Shown: positions 16,885 through 26,277, counted from the stretch's first letter. The stretch: 64,000 bases of DNA from WGMI01 sp041739275 (GCA_041739275.1 JBGSOF010000014.1:11500-75499), one strand, 5' to 3'. A program made the numbers and translations. Notes: generated by a model not told the origin, from the sequence alone.

Positions 16885-18456
16885 CTATTTCACAATAACC
16901 CGCTGAACTGCAGATTTATCCGACCAGCGCACGCGAACCGAATACATACCGGGGTCCAAAAAGCTCATGTCCAAGGGTATTGCGCTATTTGAGCTGCGCG
17001 TGGCCATTTGGCTTTTCACCGTGCGACCCAGGGCATCAATCAATTCGATTTCAAAGGTGCTCGCCTTGGGGTCTTCGAGTTCGAGCCACAGCGTTTGTCC
17101 GGCAGACAGGGGGTTGGGGAATAGGTGAAGTGCGGGCACTTTTGCTGAGGTTTCGGTTAGGCTCACGGGGTTGTTTACATGGGTGCTCGTCACGGCAAAA
17201 TCGAGTTGAGCGTTCAAAAGGACGGTGCTCAACGTAAAGACAAAATCGTTGCTCATACAGAAGGCCCCGTAGTTTCCGTCGCCCGCAAAAATGTCCAAAG
17301 TCGTTCGACCCGATCCTCCCCCGTAGTTGATATCGAATGTTCCGTCGTCATTAAATTGAGCGAGAACCATTTCGTCGTCTGTCATTTCGACCGTGGCCGC
17401 AGTGATGAATCCACCGCCGGCGATCGGTTCCACATCTAAAAAATATTCGTCGCCCCCAATCGAGAGATCGTACAGCACCTTTCCGTTTCCGTTGAAATCG
17501 GAATCGAATAGCCCCGAAGCATTGAGCTGCACGATCAGGGCATCGACTTGTTGATTGGCGGTGGTCAGCTCTCCGCCCACGCAAAGGAGCTTGCCCCCCG
17601 GAAGGGCTGCGATTCCGTAGAGCGCCGCTTCTTTTCCGATCCCCGTGCTGAAATACCTGATTCCATCTGCGCTAAAGCTGTTGTCCAAAGTGCCCGAAGC
17701 CGTGAACTTGAACACCGCCAAGCGGTAGCCGCTTTGACTTTGATCGGTGCCTCCGAGAAAGATCGAACCATCGTCGGCCAAGTCCATATCCATGAGCACC
17801 AGTTCGCTCAACTGTGAATTTTCGAAAACCGAACCGTCTAAGCTGAACGAAGAATCGGGGTCTCCATTGGGCAAAAGGCGGTGAACCAATGCGTAGCGAT
17901 CGCCTAAAATATCCATCATCGCGCCGATCACAATTTTGCCGTCGGGCTGAATGGCCATGTCCACAGCAAAATCGTCGCTGGCGCCCGAGCGATCGAGTTG
18001 CACCAGACCCGACGTTCCAAAGCTGAGGTCGAGCGCCCCGTTGGGCATCAAGCGAATCAGGGCGATGTCTACACCGTTGGCGGCGGTTCCTGTATTGCCC
18101 AGAAGCAAAATTTTGCCGTCGTTTTGAACCGCCACCGACACAGCGACATCGAGCGCGTTGAGGTCGTAGGTGACTCGTCCGTCGCTGTCGAAGCTGTAAT
18201 CGAATGTCCCGTCGGCATGGATTCGGTACACGGCAAAATCGCTGGTGTTTCCGTCGCCCTGTTCTCCGCAGATCAAGATTTTGCCATCCGATTGAACCGC
18301 GATCGAACGCCCTGCTTGATTCAAATCGTTTGGGTCGTTAAAGGTGGCGACGCCCTGATTCCCGAACGCGAGATTGAAGTCGCCCGGGTTCTGTGCACGC
18401 GCTCCTGACGCGCAGATGACGAGCCAACAGGCTGTAAGTGTGGAAAAATGCTTCAT
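16885..18456 (-). CDS. Secreted delta-60 repeat protein with type IX sorting signal
   Basis: 523 residues. A signal peptide (MKHFSTLTACWLVICASGARAQ) is followed by about seven delta-60 repeats (TIGR02608 type), each with a signature such as VQSDGKILICG, VQNDGKILLLG, IQPDGKIVIGA and an xDxSFxxDG turn, which together likely form a beta-propeller. The last 75 residues (LFPNPLSAGQTLWLEL ... SAVQRVIVK) are a T9SS type A C-terminal domain. So it is a cell-surface or released protein; its ligand is unknown. It opens a minus-strand block inserted between atpZ and the rest of the ATPase cluster. Confidence 0.9.
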   Translation of the reverse strand: MKHFSTLTACWLVICASGARAQNPGDFNLAFGNQGVATFNDPNDLNQAGRSIAVQSDGKILICGEQGDGNTSDFAVYRIHADGTFDYSFDSDGRVTYDLNALDVAVSVAVQNDGKILLLGNTGTAANGVDIALIRLMPNGALDLSFGTSGLVQLDRSGASDDFAVDMAIQPDGKIVIGAMMDILGDRYALVHRLLPNGDPDSSFSLDGSVFENSQLSELVLMDMDLADDGSIFLGGTDQSQSGYRLAVFKFTASGTLDNSFSADGIRYFSTGIGKEAALYGIAALPGGKLLCVGGELTTANQQVDALIVQLNASGLFDSDFNGNGKVLYDLSIGGDEYFLDVEPIAGGGFITAATVEMTDDEMVLAQFNDDGTFDINYGGGSGRTTLDIFAGDGNYGAFCMSNDFVFTLSTVLLNAQLDFAVTSTHVNNPVSLTETSAKVPALHLFPNPLSAGQTLWLELEDPKASTFEIELIDALGRTVKSQMATRSSNSAIPLDMSFLDPGMYSVRVRWSDKSAVQRVIVK

Positions 18457-18585
18457 GTTGTGGGTGTTTGAATGATTTCAACACCCCGAAGAACCAGAGA
18501 ATTCGAACTCCCATTTGGAGAGAATGACCAAAGCCCAATTCAAAAGGACGAAGGCCTATGCAGGCGTGACGAACAAAACGAGGGC

Positions 18586-19335
18586 TTACAATTTCGGGAT
18601 CGAGCGCATCAATTCTTCTCGATAACTCCCCCCTACCGGAATACGCATTCCGCCGTGCATGATGCACTCGTCGTCTTGAATGCCCTCAACAGCTCTCAAA
18701 TTGATGACATAGCTGCGGTGCACCCTCAGAAATCCGAGCCCCGAGAGTCTCTGTTCAATGCTTTTGAGGGGATTTCCGAGGAGTTCTTTCCCCTCGGTCC
18801 ACCAGAGGAACGAAAAATTTCCGTAGGCCTCGAATGCCTTGATATCTTGAAGTTTAAGGCGCTGGAGCCGGTTCCCGATGCGAAAGAAAAAAGCGTCTTC
18901 AGAAACGTATTCACCGCTGCCTTGCATGCCCGCAACCACCTCGCTCCGAGCTTCGCGATGGGCGTGGTTGTACAATGCCAACTCAATGCCTGTCTGCAGA
19001 TTGTGCGCTTGAATGGGCTTTACCAAATAGGCCGAGGGGTGGGTTGCTTTGATCCGCTCCAAGGTTTGTCGATCGTGGTGAGCGGTTAAGAACACCAACG
19101 GCAAGTCTGTCTCGGAATTGATTGAATGCGCCAATTCGATGCCATCGGTCTTTCCTTCGAGCCGTACATCGATCAATACAAGATCCGGCGGCATTCGGCG
19201 AATCAGCTCAAGAGCGTCTTCGGCCCGCCGTGCAGGCCCCATGGGGATCCACCCGAAGTCGTGAATGTGACCGGCCAAATCGGCGGCGATAATGGGGTCG
19301 TCTTCTACGATTAAAATTAAAATTCCCGTTTTCAT
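18586..19335 (-). CDS. LytTR-family response regulator
   Basis: 249 residues from the ATG at 19335, which overlaps the stop of the kinase gene (ATGA). A longer start at 19479 would sit deep in the kinase gene. The receiver domain covers 1-125, with acidic residues E11-D12-D13, phospho-acceptor D56 in LVLIDVRLEG, and the switch lysine in SAYLVKPIQ. The C-terminal LytTR DNA-binding domain (about 145-249) has the family pattern DIKAFEAYGNFSFLWW and FLRVHRSYVINL. It is the output partner of the TPR histidine kinase directly upstream. Targets are unknown; the nearby delta-60 gene is one candidate, by position only. Confidence 0.95.
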   Translation of the reverse strand: MKTGILILIVEDDPIIAADLAGHIHDFGWIPMGPARRAEDALELIRRMPPDLVLIDVRLEGKTDGIELAHSINSETDLPLVFLTAHHDRQTLERIKATHPSAYLVKPIQAHNLQTGIELALYNHAHREARSEVVAGMQGSGEYVSEDAFFFRIGNRLQRLKLQDIKAFEAYGNFSFLWWTEGKELLGNPLKSIEQRLSGLGFLRVHRSYVINLRAVEGIQDDECIMHGGMRIPVGGSYREELMRSIPKL

Positions 19336-21308
19336 CCGTCGGTATCCGTCGACATTCTTAGAATCTGAGATACTCCAGCGGAGCTTTGAACGGTGTCCAC
19401 CTGCGCGCCCAGTTTTTCGAGCAGTTGTTCTACGAGTTTGAGCCCCATGCCGCTCGAAGCCGCTGCTTTGGACGCCCACTCGAAGCCCCTGCCGCGATCG
19501 CTCACTTGGAGTTCAATGGCTTTTTCGAGAACCTTGAGTTCGACCGATAGGGCAAGCTTGTCTTGGGCGTCTCTTCCGTGTTTGAAAGCATTCGTAACCC
19601 ATTCGTTCACAATGAGTCCGAGCGGAATGGCGCGTTCAATTTCGAGAGAGAAAGGCTCGAGTTTGAGCTGCACTTCGCAGGCCTCTTCGCGGAGCCCAAA
19701 GACGTGAATTAGGCTCTCGATTAGCTCTTTGAGATACTGATCTACCCGGACATCGGTAAATCGGTTGCCGCGATAAAGCGATTCGTGCACCAAAGACAGC
19801 GATCGAATGCGGCCTGCAGCTTCTCCAAGGGCCTCAAAGGCTTCGCCCTTTGGTAAATGTCGGAGATGCAGGTTCAGCAGACTCGACACGAACTGCAAGT
19901 GATTTTTAACCCGGTGATGGACTTCGCGGAGCAAGATCTCTTTTTCTTCGAGAGAGCGTTCGATTTGTGCGTTTTTCTCTTCGAGTTTTTTCTGATTTCT
20001 CAGCCGTTGCCTGCTTCGGAGCCAAAGGGATGCACCGATCACACTGCCGATGCATACCACTGCGAACAACCCCCAAACTTTAATTTCTTGATTTTTCAGG
20101 CCGAGCTCTTGAGCTCTGTTCTGCGCGAGCAATTCCGCCATTTTGCGGTCTTTTTGCTCGTTTTGGTACCGCTCTTCGAGTTCGCTTATCCGGGTTTTTA
20201 CATCGGCATCTTGTAGGGAATCGTTGAATTTTTCGTAACTAATTCTCTGTTCGAGTGCGTTTTTAAAATCACTGAGCCGGGAATAGATTATCGAAAGCTC
20301 GAGGTGTGTTCTCGATTGAATGTTGATCGAGCCAATACTTCGTGCCATTTCAAGAGCCTCCAGTGCTCTGCGGAGTGCCTCTGAGAGCGCTCCTCTTTTT
20401 CGAGACACTTCGGCCATTCGAAGCGTGCAACCTGCAGCCTGTCCTCGATTGCCGATGCGTTGATAAATCTCGAGCGCTTCGGAGTACGAAGATTCCGCAC
20501 TCGCCAGATCGCCGCGTTCGAGCCAGTAGTTTCCCTGGATATACCAAGCCCTCGCGAGTTCAGACTGAATGGGGCTTTTCTTCCAATAAACAAAGGCTCT
20601 GTCGAGCAATTTTGAACACTCCGTCAAGTTTCCGGCGGCCAGTTCGAGCCCTGCGAGATCGAGATAGAGTTGATGTTCGGAATTCGAGTCTCCTTTGAGT
20701 TGAAAACCTTCGAGCGCTTTCTCGTAATAATGTCGCGCCTTTTCGTAGCCTTCTTGAACGGCATACGTAGCCGCAATATTGATGTGGACATTCGCGGTTT
20801 GGTCTTTGCCCGACTCGGCTCCTCGGAGTTCAAGAGCCCGAAAAAAGCTTTCCATGGCCTGCTCGTAACGGCCTTGAGTTTTGTAGACCAATCCCATGTT
20901 ATTGATGGCCTTAGAAGCCTCGAGCTCGTTGGAATCGGCCAGATGGAGCTCGTACATTTTTCTGAAATCGGCCAGAGCAGAGGGGTAATTTCCCGAATAC
21001 AAATAGGCCGAAGCTCTGATTTTCAGGGCTTTGGTAGAGATTATGGCCTCGGTAAATTGAGCTAAGGCGCTGTCGGCTTGCAGAATTGCGCGGGGGTAGT
21101 CTGATTTGAGACTATGCTCGGCACGTAGAATAATCGCGGGAATTTCAGTGTCCGTTTGGGCGAAGAGCGCGCTCGATCCAAAGAGCATTGTACAGGCGAA
21201 AAGGGAAAACCACGTCCAATTCCCCAAAAGACTGTAGGTGGAGATGCGCGCAAACAGTGGCCGTATTTTCGGGCTCTTTGAATCCATCGAATGAGGGAAA
21301 GTACGCAA
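19332..21308 (-). CDS. TPR-containing histidine kinase (HisKA_2 / LytS-like pairing)
   Basis: 658 residues; ATGs at 21308 and 21287 are both possible, the latter if the TACTTTCC box overlapping the first start is the promoter. A signal-anchor/signal peptide lies near 28-50. Six or more TPR motifs follow (about 60-360; for example ASKAINNMGLVYKTQGRYEQAMESF in part), then a coiled coil, one TM helix (VWGLFAVVCIGSVIGASLWL, about 410-430), and a HisKA_2 dimerisation domain with the phospho-accepting His in REVHHRVKNHLQF. An HATPase domain ends the protein (VNEWVTNAFKHG, DRGRGF, SGMGLKLVEQL). The periplasmic TPR array probably senses a protein partner. It is translationally coupled to the LytTR regulator. 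Confidence 0.93.
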   Translation of the reverse strand: MRTFPHSMDSKSPKIRPLFARISTYSLLGNWTWFSLFACTMLFGSSALFAQTDTEIPAIILRAEHSLKSDYPRAILQADSALAQFTEAIISTKALKIRASAYLYSGNYPSALADFRKMYELHLADSNELEASKAINNMGLVYKTQGRYEQAMESFFRALELRGAESGKDQTANVHINIAATYAVQEGYEKARHYYEKALEGFQLKGDSNSEHQLYLDLAGLELAAGNLTECSKLLDRAFVYWKKSPIQSELARAWYIQGNYWLERGDLASAESSYSEALEIYQRIGNRGQAAGCTLRMAEVSRKRGALSEALRRALEALEMARSIGSINIQSRTHLELSIIYSRLSDFKNALEQRISYEKFNDSLQDADVKTRISELEERYQNEQKDRKMAELLAQNRAQELGLKNQEIKVWGLFAVVCIGSVIGASLWLRSRQRLRNQKKLEEKNAQIERSLEEKEILLREVHHRVKNHLQFVSSLLNLHLRHLPKGEAFEALGEAAGRIRSLSLVHESLYRGNRFTDVRVDQYLKELIESLIHVFGLREEACEVQLKLEPFSLEIERAIPLGLIVNEWVTNAFKHGRDAQDKLALSVELKVLEKAIELQVSDRGRGFEWASKAAASSGMGLKLVEQLLEKLGAQVDTVQSSAGVSQILRMSTDTDG

Positions 21309-21578
21309 AGCGCATCATTTGGGTGTGCGAACCACAGAGCTCGGATCGCGGAAGCCAGAAGTGAAAAAACTTCAAGCATTCATCGATGGTTGTTCGAGCT
21401 TTGGGCCAGCTTAGACGGTCTCTCGGTTTTTTGGCAACAGCCCGAAGAGGCGCTGAAGGGGAGCTTCGACAACGGGCTTTCGTCGCACATCGGCTCTAAA
21501 AAAACGGCTTGCCAAAGGCTTTTCGCTGCAGGGGCCGAGCGCTTCTACAAACTATTGCCTTATTCGATTCTCAAATGA
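21291..21578 (+). CDS. Possible small ORF coupled to the AtpI-like gene (doubtful)
   Basis: A 95-codon reading frame in the leader of the AtpI-like gene. Its TGA overlaps that gene's ATG at 21575 (ATGA), the arrangement seen for coupled genes in this genome. The sequence has no recognised domain and no membrane segment, and its start overlaps the opposite-strand kinase start. It may be the remnant of a gene, or chance. I cannot support a function. Confidence 0.25.
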   Translation: MRESTQSASFGCANHRARIAEARSEKTSSIHRWLFELWASLDGLSVFWQQPEEALKGSFDNGLSSHIGSKKTACQRLFAAGAERFYKLLPYSILK

Positions 21579-21991
21579 AGGTCAATCACACTTCGGCTTC
21601 CGAGTTGCGCGTTCACGCCCTGGGTCTTTCAAAGGCCATCATCCCTGTGGCGCTGTTCCACGCCTTGATACTGCAACCTTATCTTCTGCCGCCTTCTTGG
21701 CGAATAAGCCAGGTGATTTGGTTTTATCCGTTGGTTGGCCTTTTGTTTCTCGCCCTCCACTTCGGCCTTGCCAAGCTTTCGGAGCTCGACCGCGATCGAA
21801 TTGGCGGAGGATGGGTGGCGGGGAGCAGTGTGATCGGATTCCTCTCCATTTCGCTTTTACTGCCTGATCTGGTCTCGAAAAGCGCTCGCGCACTGCCACT
21901 TTCGATTCAATTTTTCCTCCCGTTTACCGCTGTTTTTGTCAGCGATGCCGTACTAACAGTGCGCTGGATCTCGAGAATTTCAAAACTCTGA
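21575..21991 (+). CDS. Four-helix membrane protein at the AtpI position of the ATPase cluster
   Basis: 138 residues with four predicted transmembrane segments: IIPVALFHALILQPYLL, VIWFYPLVGLLFLALHFGL, VAGSSVIGFLSISLLLP and IQFFLPFTAVFVSDAVLTV. I do not recognise it by motif, but a small polytopic protein between atpZ and atpB is usual in Bacteroidota and is thought to correspond to AtpI, helping c-ring assembly. It lies 76 bases before atpB in the same orientation; a promoter box at 22023 between them means atpB can also be transcribed alone. The function is inferred from position. Confidence 0.7.
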   Translation: MKVNHTSASELRVHALGLSKAIIPVALFHALILQPYLLPPSWRISQVIWFYPLVGLLFLALHFGLAKLSELDRDRIGGGWVAGSSVIGFLSISLLLPDLVSKSARALPLSIQFFLPFTAVFVSDAVLTVRWISRISKL

Positions 21992-22022
21992 ATACTCTAT
22001 TTCTTCCATTGGCTGTTCGTTC

Positions 22023-22030
22023 TACATTTG
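22023..22030 (+). promoter_or_regulatory. Candidate -7 promoter box before atpB
   Basis: TACATTTG fits TAnnTTTG exactly and lies 37 bases before the atpB ATG. No clear TTG box at standard spacing. It would give the ATPase genes their own start independent of the AtpI-like gene. Confidence 0.5.
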
Positions 22031-22067
22031 CAGCGGTTTTCAAGGCACCTCCCAAGAACGGTTCGGA

Positions 22068-23243
22068 ATGTTAAGCACATACTTCAAGCTTCTCGTTTTC
22101 AGTCTTTTTATCGTGATTTCGGGAGCTCCGGACGCCTTCGGCCAGCACTTCGACGCCCATCCCGATACAACTCACAACGCTCAGGATGTGGCACATGCGG
22201 AGGGAGAGCACGCCCCAGACGAACATGCCGAAGCTGCAGGCGAAGAAGAGTTCGATGCGGCGGCCATGATCATGCACCACATTGCCGACAGCCACGAGTT
22301 CCATGCCTGGGGCGAAGGCCACAGCGGGTTTACTCTTCCGCTACCGGTCATTTTATGGACGAACAAGGGCTTGGTTTCGTTTTTGTCGAGCGAGTTTCAC
22401 CACGACGACGAAGGAAAACACCCGGTAGAGCGCGGAGGACAGCGCTTTGTCAAGGTTCACGAAAAAATTTACTACGCCGAAAACGAGGCAGATGCGCACG
22501 GAGTGTACGTGGTTCACGGCGAAGATCACGCGGTATTGAGTGCGAAGCCCTTGGACTTTTCAATCACCAAAAACGTCTTTAGCCTTTTGATGTCGGCTAT
22601 TCTGTTGCTGGCGCTCTTCATCCCCGCTGCGCGCTCATATGCTCGAAACAATGGAGTGCCTCGCGGTTTGGCGGGTTTCCTCGAGCCCCTGATCGTCTTT
22701 GTGCGCGACGACATCGCCCGCCCGAACATCGGAGAGCATCGGTATGCGCGTTTCATGCCCTACTTGCTCACAGCTTTCTTTTTTATCTGGATTAACAACC
22801 TGATGGGTTTGATCCCGATTTTCCCCTTTAGCGCCAACTTGACGGGCAACATCGCGGTGACATTCACCTTGGCGTTCTTCACGCTGATCATCACCAACGT
22901 CAGCGCCAACAAGGGCTACTGGAAACACATCTTTTTGCCGCACGTTCCGCTTTGGCTCTATCCGATCATGGTTCCCGTCGAAATCATCGGTATTCTGAGC
23001 AAGCCTTTCGCGCTGATGATTCGTTTGTTCGCGAACATTTCAGCCGGCCACATCATTATTCTGAGCTTGGTTTCGCTGATTTTTATTTTCAAGTCGGTGG
23101 CGATCAGCCCGGTTTCGGTGGCTTTCGTCTTGTTCATGAATTTTATTGAACTCTTGGTCGCCGCCTTGCAGGCCTACATTTTCACATTGCTCTCCGCCCT
23201 CTTTATCGGCTTGGCCCACGTAGAGGAAGAAGCTCATCATTGA
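22068..23243 (+). CDS. atpB: ATP synthase Fo subunit a
   Basis: 391 residues, long because Bacteroidota subunit a carries a signal peptide (to about GAPDAFGQ) and a His/Glu/Asp-rich periplasmic extension of about 110 residues. The integral domain has the conserved segment FALMIRLFANISAGHIIIL, whose Arg is the essential proton-channel arginine. Further helices end at LIGLAHVEEEAHH. It forms the proton half-channels against the c-ring. First of six ATPase genes read in the order a, c, b, delta, alpha, gamma. The beta and epsilon genes are absent from the window; in this phylum they commonly sit elsewhere. Confidence 0.97.
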   Translation: MLSTYFKLLVFSLFIVISGAPDAFGQHFDAHPDTTHNAQDVAHAEGEHAPDEHAEAAGEEEFDAAAMIMHHIADSHEFHAWGEGHSGFTLPLPVILWTNKGLVSFLSSEFHHDDEGKHPVERGGQRFVKVHEKIYYAENEADAHGVYVVHGEDHAVLSAKPLDFSITKNVFSLLMSAILLLALFIPAARSYARNNGVPRGLAGFLEPLIVFVRDDIARPNIGEHRYARFMPYLLTAFFFIWINNLMGLIPIFPFSANLTGNIAVTFTLAFFTLIITNVSANKGYWKHIFLPHVPLWLYPIMVPVEIIGILSKPFALMIRLFANISAGHIIILSLVSLIFIFKSVAISPVSVAFVLFMNFIELLVAALQAYIFTLLSALFIGLAHVEEEAHH

Positions 23244-23272
23244 ACGCCGTTGCTTAACTCAAATCAATTCTC

Positions 23273-23479
23273 ATGATCACTGGAATCGCTGCCATCGGAG
23301 CAGGTCTTGCCGTAATCGGAGCCGGTCTCGGCATCGGTCGCATCGGCGGATCGGCTATGGACGCCATTGCGCGTCAACCCGAAGCATCGGGCAAGATTCA
23401 AACCAACATGATCGTTGCTGCCGCTCTCGTTGAGGGTGCAGCTCTGTTCGCGGTGGTTGTCTCTTTGCTTGTTGCCTAA
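23273..23479 (+). CDS. atpE: ATP synthase Fo subunit c
   Basis: 68 residues: two helices joined by the polar loop IARQPEASGKIQ. The ion-binding carboxylate is Glu54 in AAALVEGAALF. Helix 1 is Gly/Ala-rich (GAGLAVIGAGLGIGRIGG) and lacks the Gln, and helix 2 lacks the Ser/Thr and Tyr, that Na+-binding c subunits carry, so a proton-type ring is expected. It lies 29 bases after atpB. Confidence 0.97.
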   Translation: MITGIAAIGAGLAVIGAGLGIGRIGGSAMDAIARQPEASGKIQTNMIVAAALVEGAALFAVVVSLLVA

Positions 23480-23614
23480 ATCGGTATTCAAAGTTTTCGG
23501 TCCGTTTAGGGATAGCCTGCGGACCGAGCTTTTGAGCCGAGTGCCACAATTCGAGAAGATTTGATTTAGACCTGAGCTTCGCACCCACCGAACAAACCTA
23601 TTTGCCCTTCGAAT

Positions 23615-24106
23615 ATGGATTTAGTAACTCCCGCAATCGGACTCGTCTTTTGGACCACACTGGTCTTTTTGCTCGTATTGTTTATGCTCAACCGCTTTGC
23701 CTGGAAGCCGATTCTCGGGGCGGTCAAGGAGCGCGAGCGCTCGATTGACGAAGCGCTCAGGGCCGCAGAAAAGGCGCGCTCCGAAATGGCGAGCATCAGC
23801 GCCGACAACGAACGAATTTTAAAAGAAGCTCGAATCGAGCGAGACGCGATCTTGAAAGAGGCCCGCGAATTGAAGGACGCAATGGTGAAAGAGGCTTCGG
23901 ACAAGGCGCGCGAAGAAGGTCAGAAAATGCTCGCAGCAGCTCAAATGGCCATCGAGAACCAGCGAATGGCTGCTATTACAGATCTAAAAAATCAAGTGGC
24001 CACTCTGTCGATTGAAATCGCCGAGAAGCTGTTGCGCCGCGAGTTGAGCGACAAAGACCGCCAGAAAGTTTTGGTCGACGACTTGCTCCGCGAAATTCAC
24101 CGCTGA
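23615..24106 (+). CDS. atpF: ATP synthase Fo subunit b
   Basis: 163 residues. One N-terminal TM helix (GLVFWTTLVFLLVLFMLNRFAW) leads into a long charged coiled coil (about 35-155) rich in Ala, Glu, Lys and Arg, the peripheral stalk that holds delta and alpha against the motor. A 135-base gap separates it from atpE; it contains the sequence up to 23614 with no gene seen. atpH starts 12 bases after its stop. Confidence 0.96.
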   Translation: MDLVTPAIGLVFWTTLVFLLVLFMLNRFAWKPILGAVKERERSIDEALRAAEKARSEMASISADNERILKEARIERDAILKEARELKDAMVKEASDKAREEGQKMLAAAQMAIENQRMAAITDLKNQVATLSIEIAEKLLRRELSDKDRQKVLVDDLLREIHR

Positions 24107-24118
24107 ACCGAAATTCAC

Positions 24119-24676
24119 ATGCATCACACGCGTTCATCGGGAAGATATGCCAAGGCCCTGCTCGATTTGTCTATTGAAATGGGCAAAATCGATCGGGTAA
24201 AGACCGATATGGAGCAGTTGCTAGCTACGCTTCGCGCAAGCCGCGAATTGCGCTTGGTCATGCAGAGTCCCGTGCTCCGCCCCGATCGCAAGGAAGCCAT
24301 TTTTAAGGCTCTTTTCGAATCGACCTTCGATCCGCTTTCAATGCAGTTTTTGTCGCTCTTGGCAAAGAACCGCCGCGAAATGGGGGCCGATCAAATTGCG
24401 ACCGACTACATCGACGGATGGCGCGTCCATAAAGGCATTTCGAAAGTGGTCGTCACCTCGGCTCAGCCTCTGGAATCTGCCCAGCGCGACATGCTTTTGC
24501 AGAAGGCCGGCAGCTTTACGACAGGGCAGATCGAGCTCGAAGAACGCGTCGACTCTGAATTGCTGGGTGGATTCGTGCTCCGCGCAGGAGACCGCCAAAT
24601 CGATATGAGCATCTCGGCTCGACTCGAAAAGCTCCGAAACGAGTTTGACGACAATTTGTACATCAGAGAAATTTAA
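24119..24676 (+). CDS. atpH: ATP synthase F1 subunit delta
   Basis: 185 residues. N-terminal six-helix OSCP domain (SGRYAKALLDLSIEMG at 9-24; FLSLLAKNRREM) and the C-terminal signature ELEERVDSELLGGFVLRAGDRQIDMSISARLEKL, typical of subunit delta. It links the b stalk to the top of the alpha/beta ring. Sits between atpF and atpA with short spacers. Confidence 0.96.
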   Translation: MHHTRSSGRYAKALLDLSIEMGKIDRVKTDMEQLLATLRASRELRLVMQSPVLRPDRKEAIFKALFESTFDPLSMQFLSLLAKNRREMGADQIATDYIDGWRVHKGISKVVVTSAQPLESAQRDMLLQKAGSFTTGQIELEERVDSELLGGFVLRAGDRQIDMSISARLEKLRNEFDDNLYIREI

Positions 24677-24699
24677 CCCTTCCCCAAAGACCCATCATC

Positions 24700-26277
24700 A
24701 TGGCAGAAATCAACCCGGCTGAAGTATCCGCCATTCTGCGCCAACAACTCTCAGGCTTCAAAACAGAGGCTGAATTCGAAGAGATCGGAACCGTGCTCCA
24801 GGTGGGAGACGGAATTGCTCGTGTCTTTGGCCTGAACAATGCCCAAGCAGGGGAATTGGTTGAGTTCGAAAGCGGATTAAACGGCATCGTCTTGAACCTT
24901 GAAGAAGACAATGTCGGTATCGTGTTGTTCGGTCCGAGCCACGACATCAAAGAGGGTTCGGTGGTGAAGCGCACCCGCCGCATCGCATCTATTCGGGTCG
25001 GCGAAGGCATTGTAGGCCGCGTTGTTGATGCACTCGGAGCGCCCATCGACGGCAAGGGCCCCATTCAGGGCGAATTGCTCGAAATGCCGCTCGAACGCAA
25101 AGCTCCCGGGGTAATCTATCGCCAACCCGTGACCGAGCCACTCCAAACCGGCATCAAGGCCATCGACTCCATGATCCCCATCGGGCGTGGGCAACGTGAG
25201 CTGATTATCGGCGACCGCCAAACGGGTAAAACCACCGTGGCTGTCGACACCATTCTGAACCAACGCGAGTTCTACGATCGCGGCGAGCCTGTGTATTGTA
25301 TTTACGTTGCCATCGGGCAAAAGGGCTCGACCGTGGCGAACATCGTGAAGACCTTTGAAGAGCACGGAGCATTGGCCTATACCACGGTGGTGGCCGCAAA
25401 TGCATCAGACCCCGCGCCCATGCAGTTTTTCGCCCCATTCGCCGGCGCCGCCATCGGCGAGTTCTTCCGCGACACCGGACGTCCCGCTCTGATTATTTAC
25501 GACGACTTGTCAAAGCAGGCCGTGGCATATCGCGAGGTTTCGCTCTTGTTGCGCCGTCCCCCGGGACGTGAGGCCTATCCGGGAGACGTGTTTTACCTCC
25601 ACTCTCGCTTGCTCGAGCGCGCGGCAAAAATCAATCAGAACGACGATATCGCCGCTCAGATGAACGACTTACCTCCTGTACTTCAAGGTCGAGTCAAAGG
25701 GGGAGGGTCGTTGACCGCTCTTCCGATTATCGAAACCCAAGCAGGAGACGTGTCGGCCTACATCCCGACCAACGTCATTTCAATTACCGACGGTCAGATC
25801 TTCCTCGAGGCCGACTTGTTCAACTCCGGGGTTCGTCCGGCCATTAACGTAGGCATCTCGGTATCGCGCGTCGGGGGCAATGCCCAGATCAAGCCGATGA
25901 AGAAAATTTCGGGCACCCTGAAGCTCGATCAGGCGCAGTATCGCGAACTCGAGGCCTTTGCAAAATTCGGCTCCGATTTGGACGCGGCTACTTTGGCCGT
26001 CATCAACAAGGGCAAGCGCAACGTGGAAGTTTTAAAGCAAGGGGTGAATTCTCCGATGGCCGTAGAGGAACAGATTGCCATCATCTACTGCGGAACCAAG
26101 GGTTTGTTGAATCGCGTACCCGTTGATAAAGTTCGCGAATTCGAATCGGAATTGCTCGGTTTGCTTCGCGCCAAACACCGCAGCGACGTGCTCGACCCGC
26201 TTCGCGCTGGCAAGTTGACCGATGAAATCACCGGCACCATCGACACCCTCGCCCGCGAACTCGCCTCCAAGTACTGA
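24700..26277 (+). CDS. atpA: ATP synthase F1 subunit alpha
   Basis: 525 residues. The Walker A motif GDRQTGKT is at 171-178. The family signature ending in PAINVGISVSRVGG lies near 370-400, and the N-terminal barrel and C-terminal helical domain are present. It forms the non-catalytic nucleotide sites of the alpha3beta3 ring. Starts 23 bases after atpH and is followed by atpG after 24 bases. Confidence 0.98.
   Translation: MAEINPAEVSAILRQQLSGFKTEAEFEEIGTVLQVGDGIARVFGLNNAQAGELVEFESGLNGIVLNLEEDNVGIVLFGPSHDIKEGSVVKRTRRIASIRVGEGIVGRVVDALGAPIDGKGPIQGELLEMPLERKAPGVIYRQPVTEPLQTGIKAIDSMIPIGRGQRELIIGDRQTGKTTVAVDTILNQREFYDRGEPVYCIYVAIGQKGSTVANIVKTFEEHGALAYTTVVAANASDPAPMQFFAPFAGAAIGEFFRDTGRPALIIYDDLSKQAVAYREVSLLLRRPPGREAYPGDVFYLHSRLLERAAKINQNDDIAAQMNDLPPVLQGRVKGGGSLTALPIIETQAGDVSAYIPTNVISITDGQIFLEADLFNSGVRPAINVGISVSRVGGNAQIKPMKKISGTLKLDQAQYRELEAFAKFGSDLDAATLAVINKGKRNVEVLKQGVNSPMAVEEQIAIIYCGTKGLLNRVPVDKVREFESELLGLLRAKHRSDVLDPLRAGKLTDEITGTIDTLARELASKY

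Noticed and set aside
16885..21308. The minus-strand block as a transposon.
   Set aside because: No transposase or flanking repeats were seen, so only a plain insertion or rearrangement is proposed.
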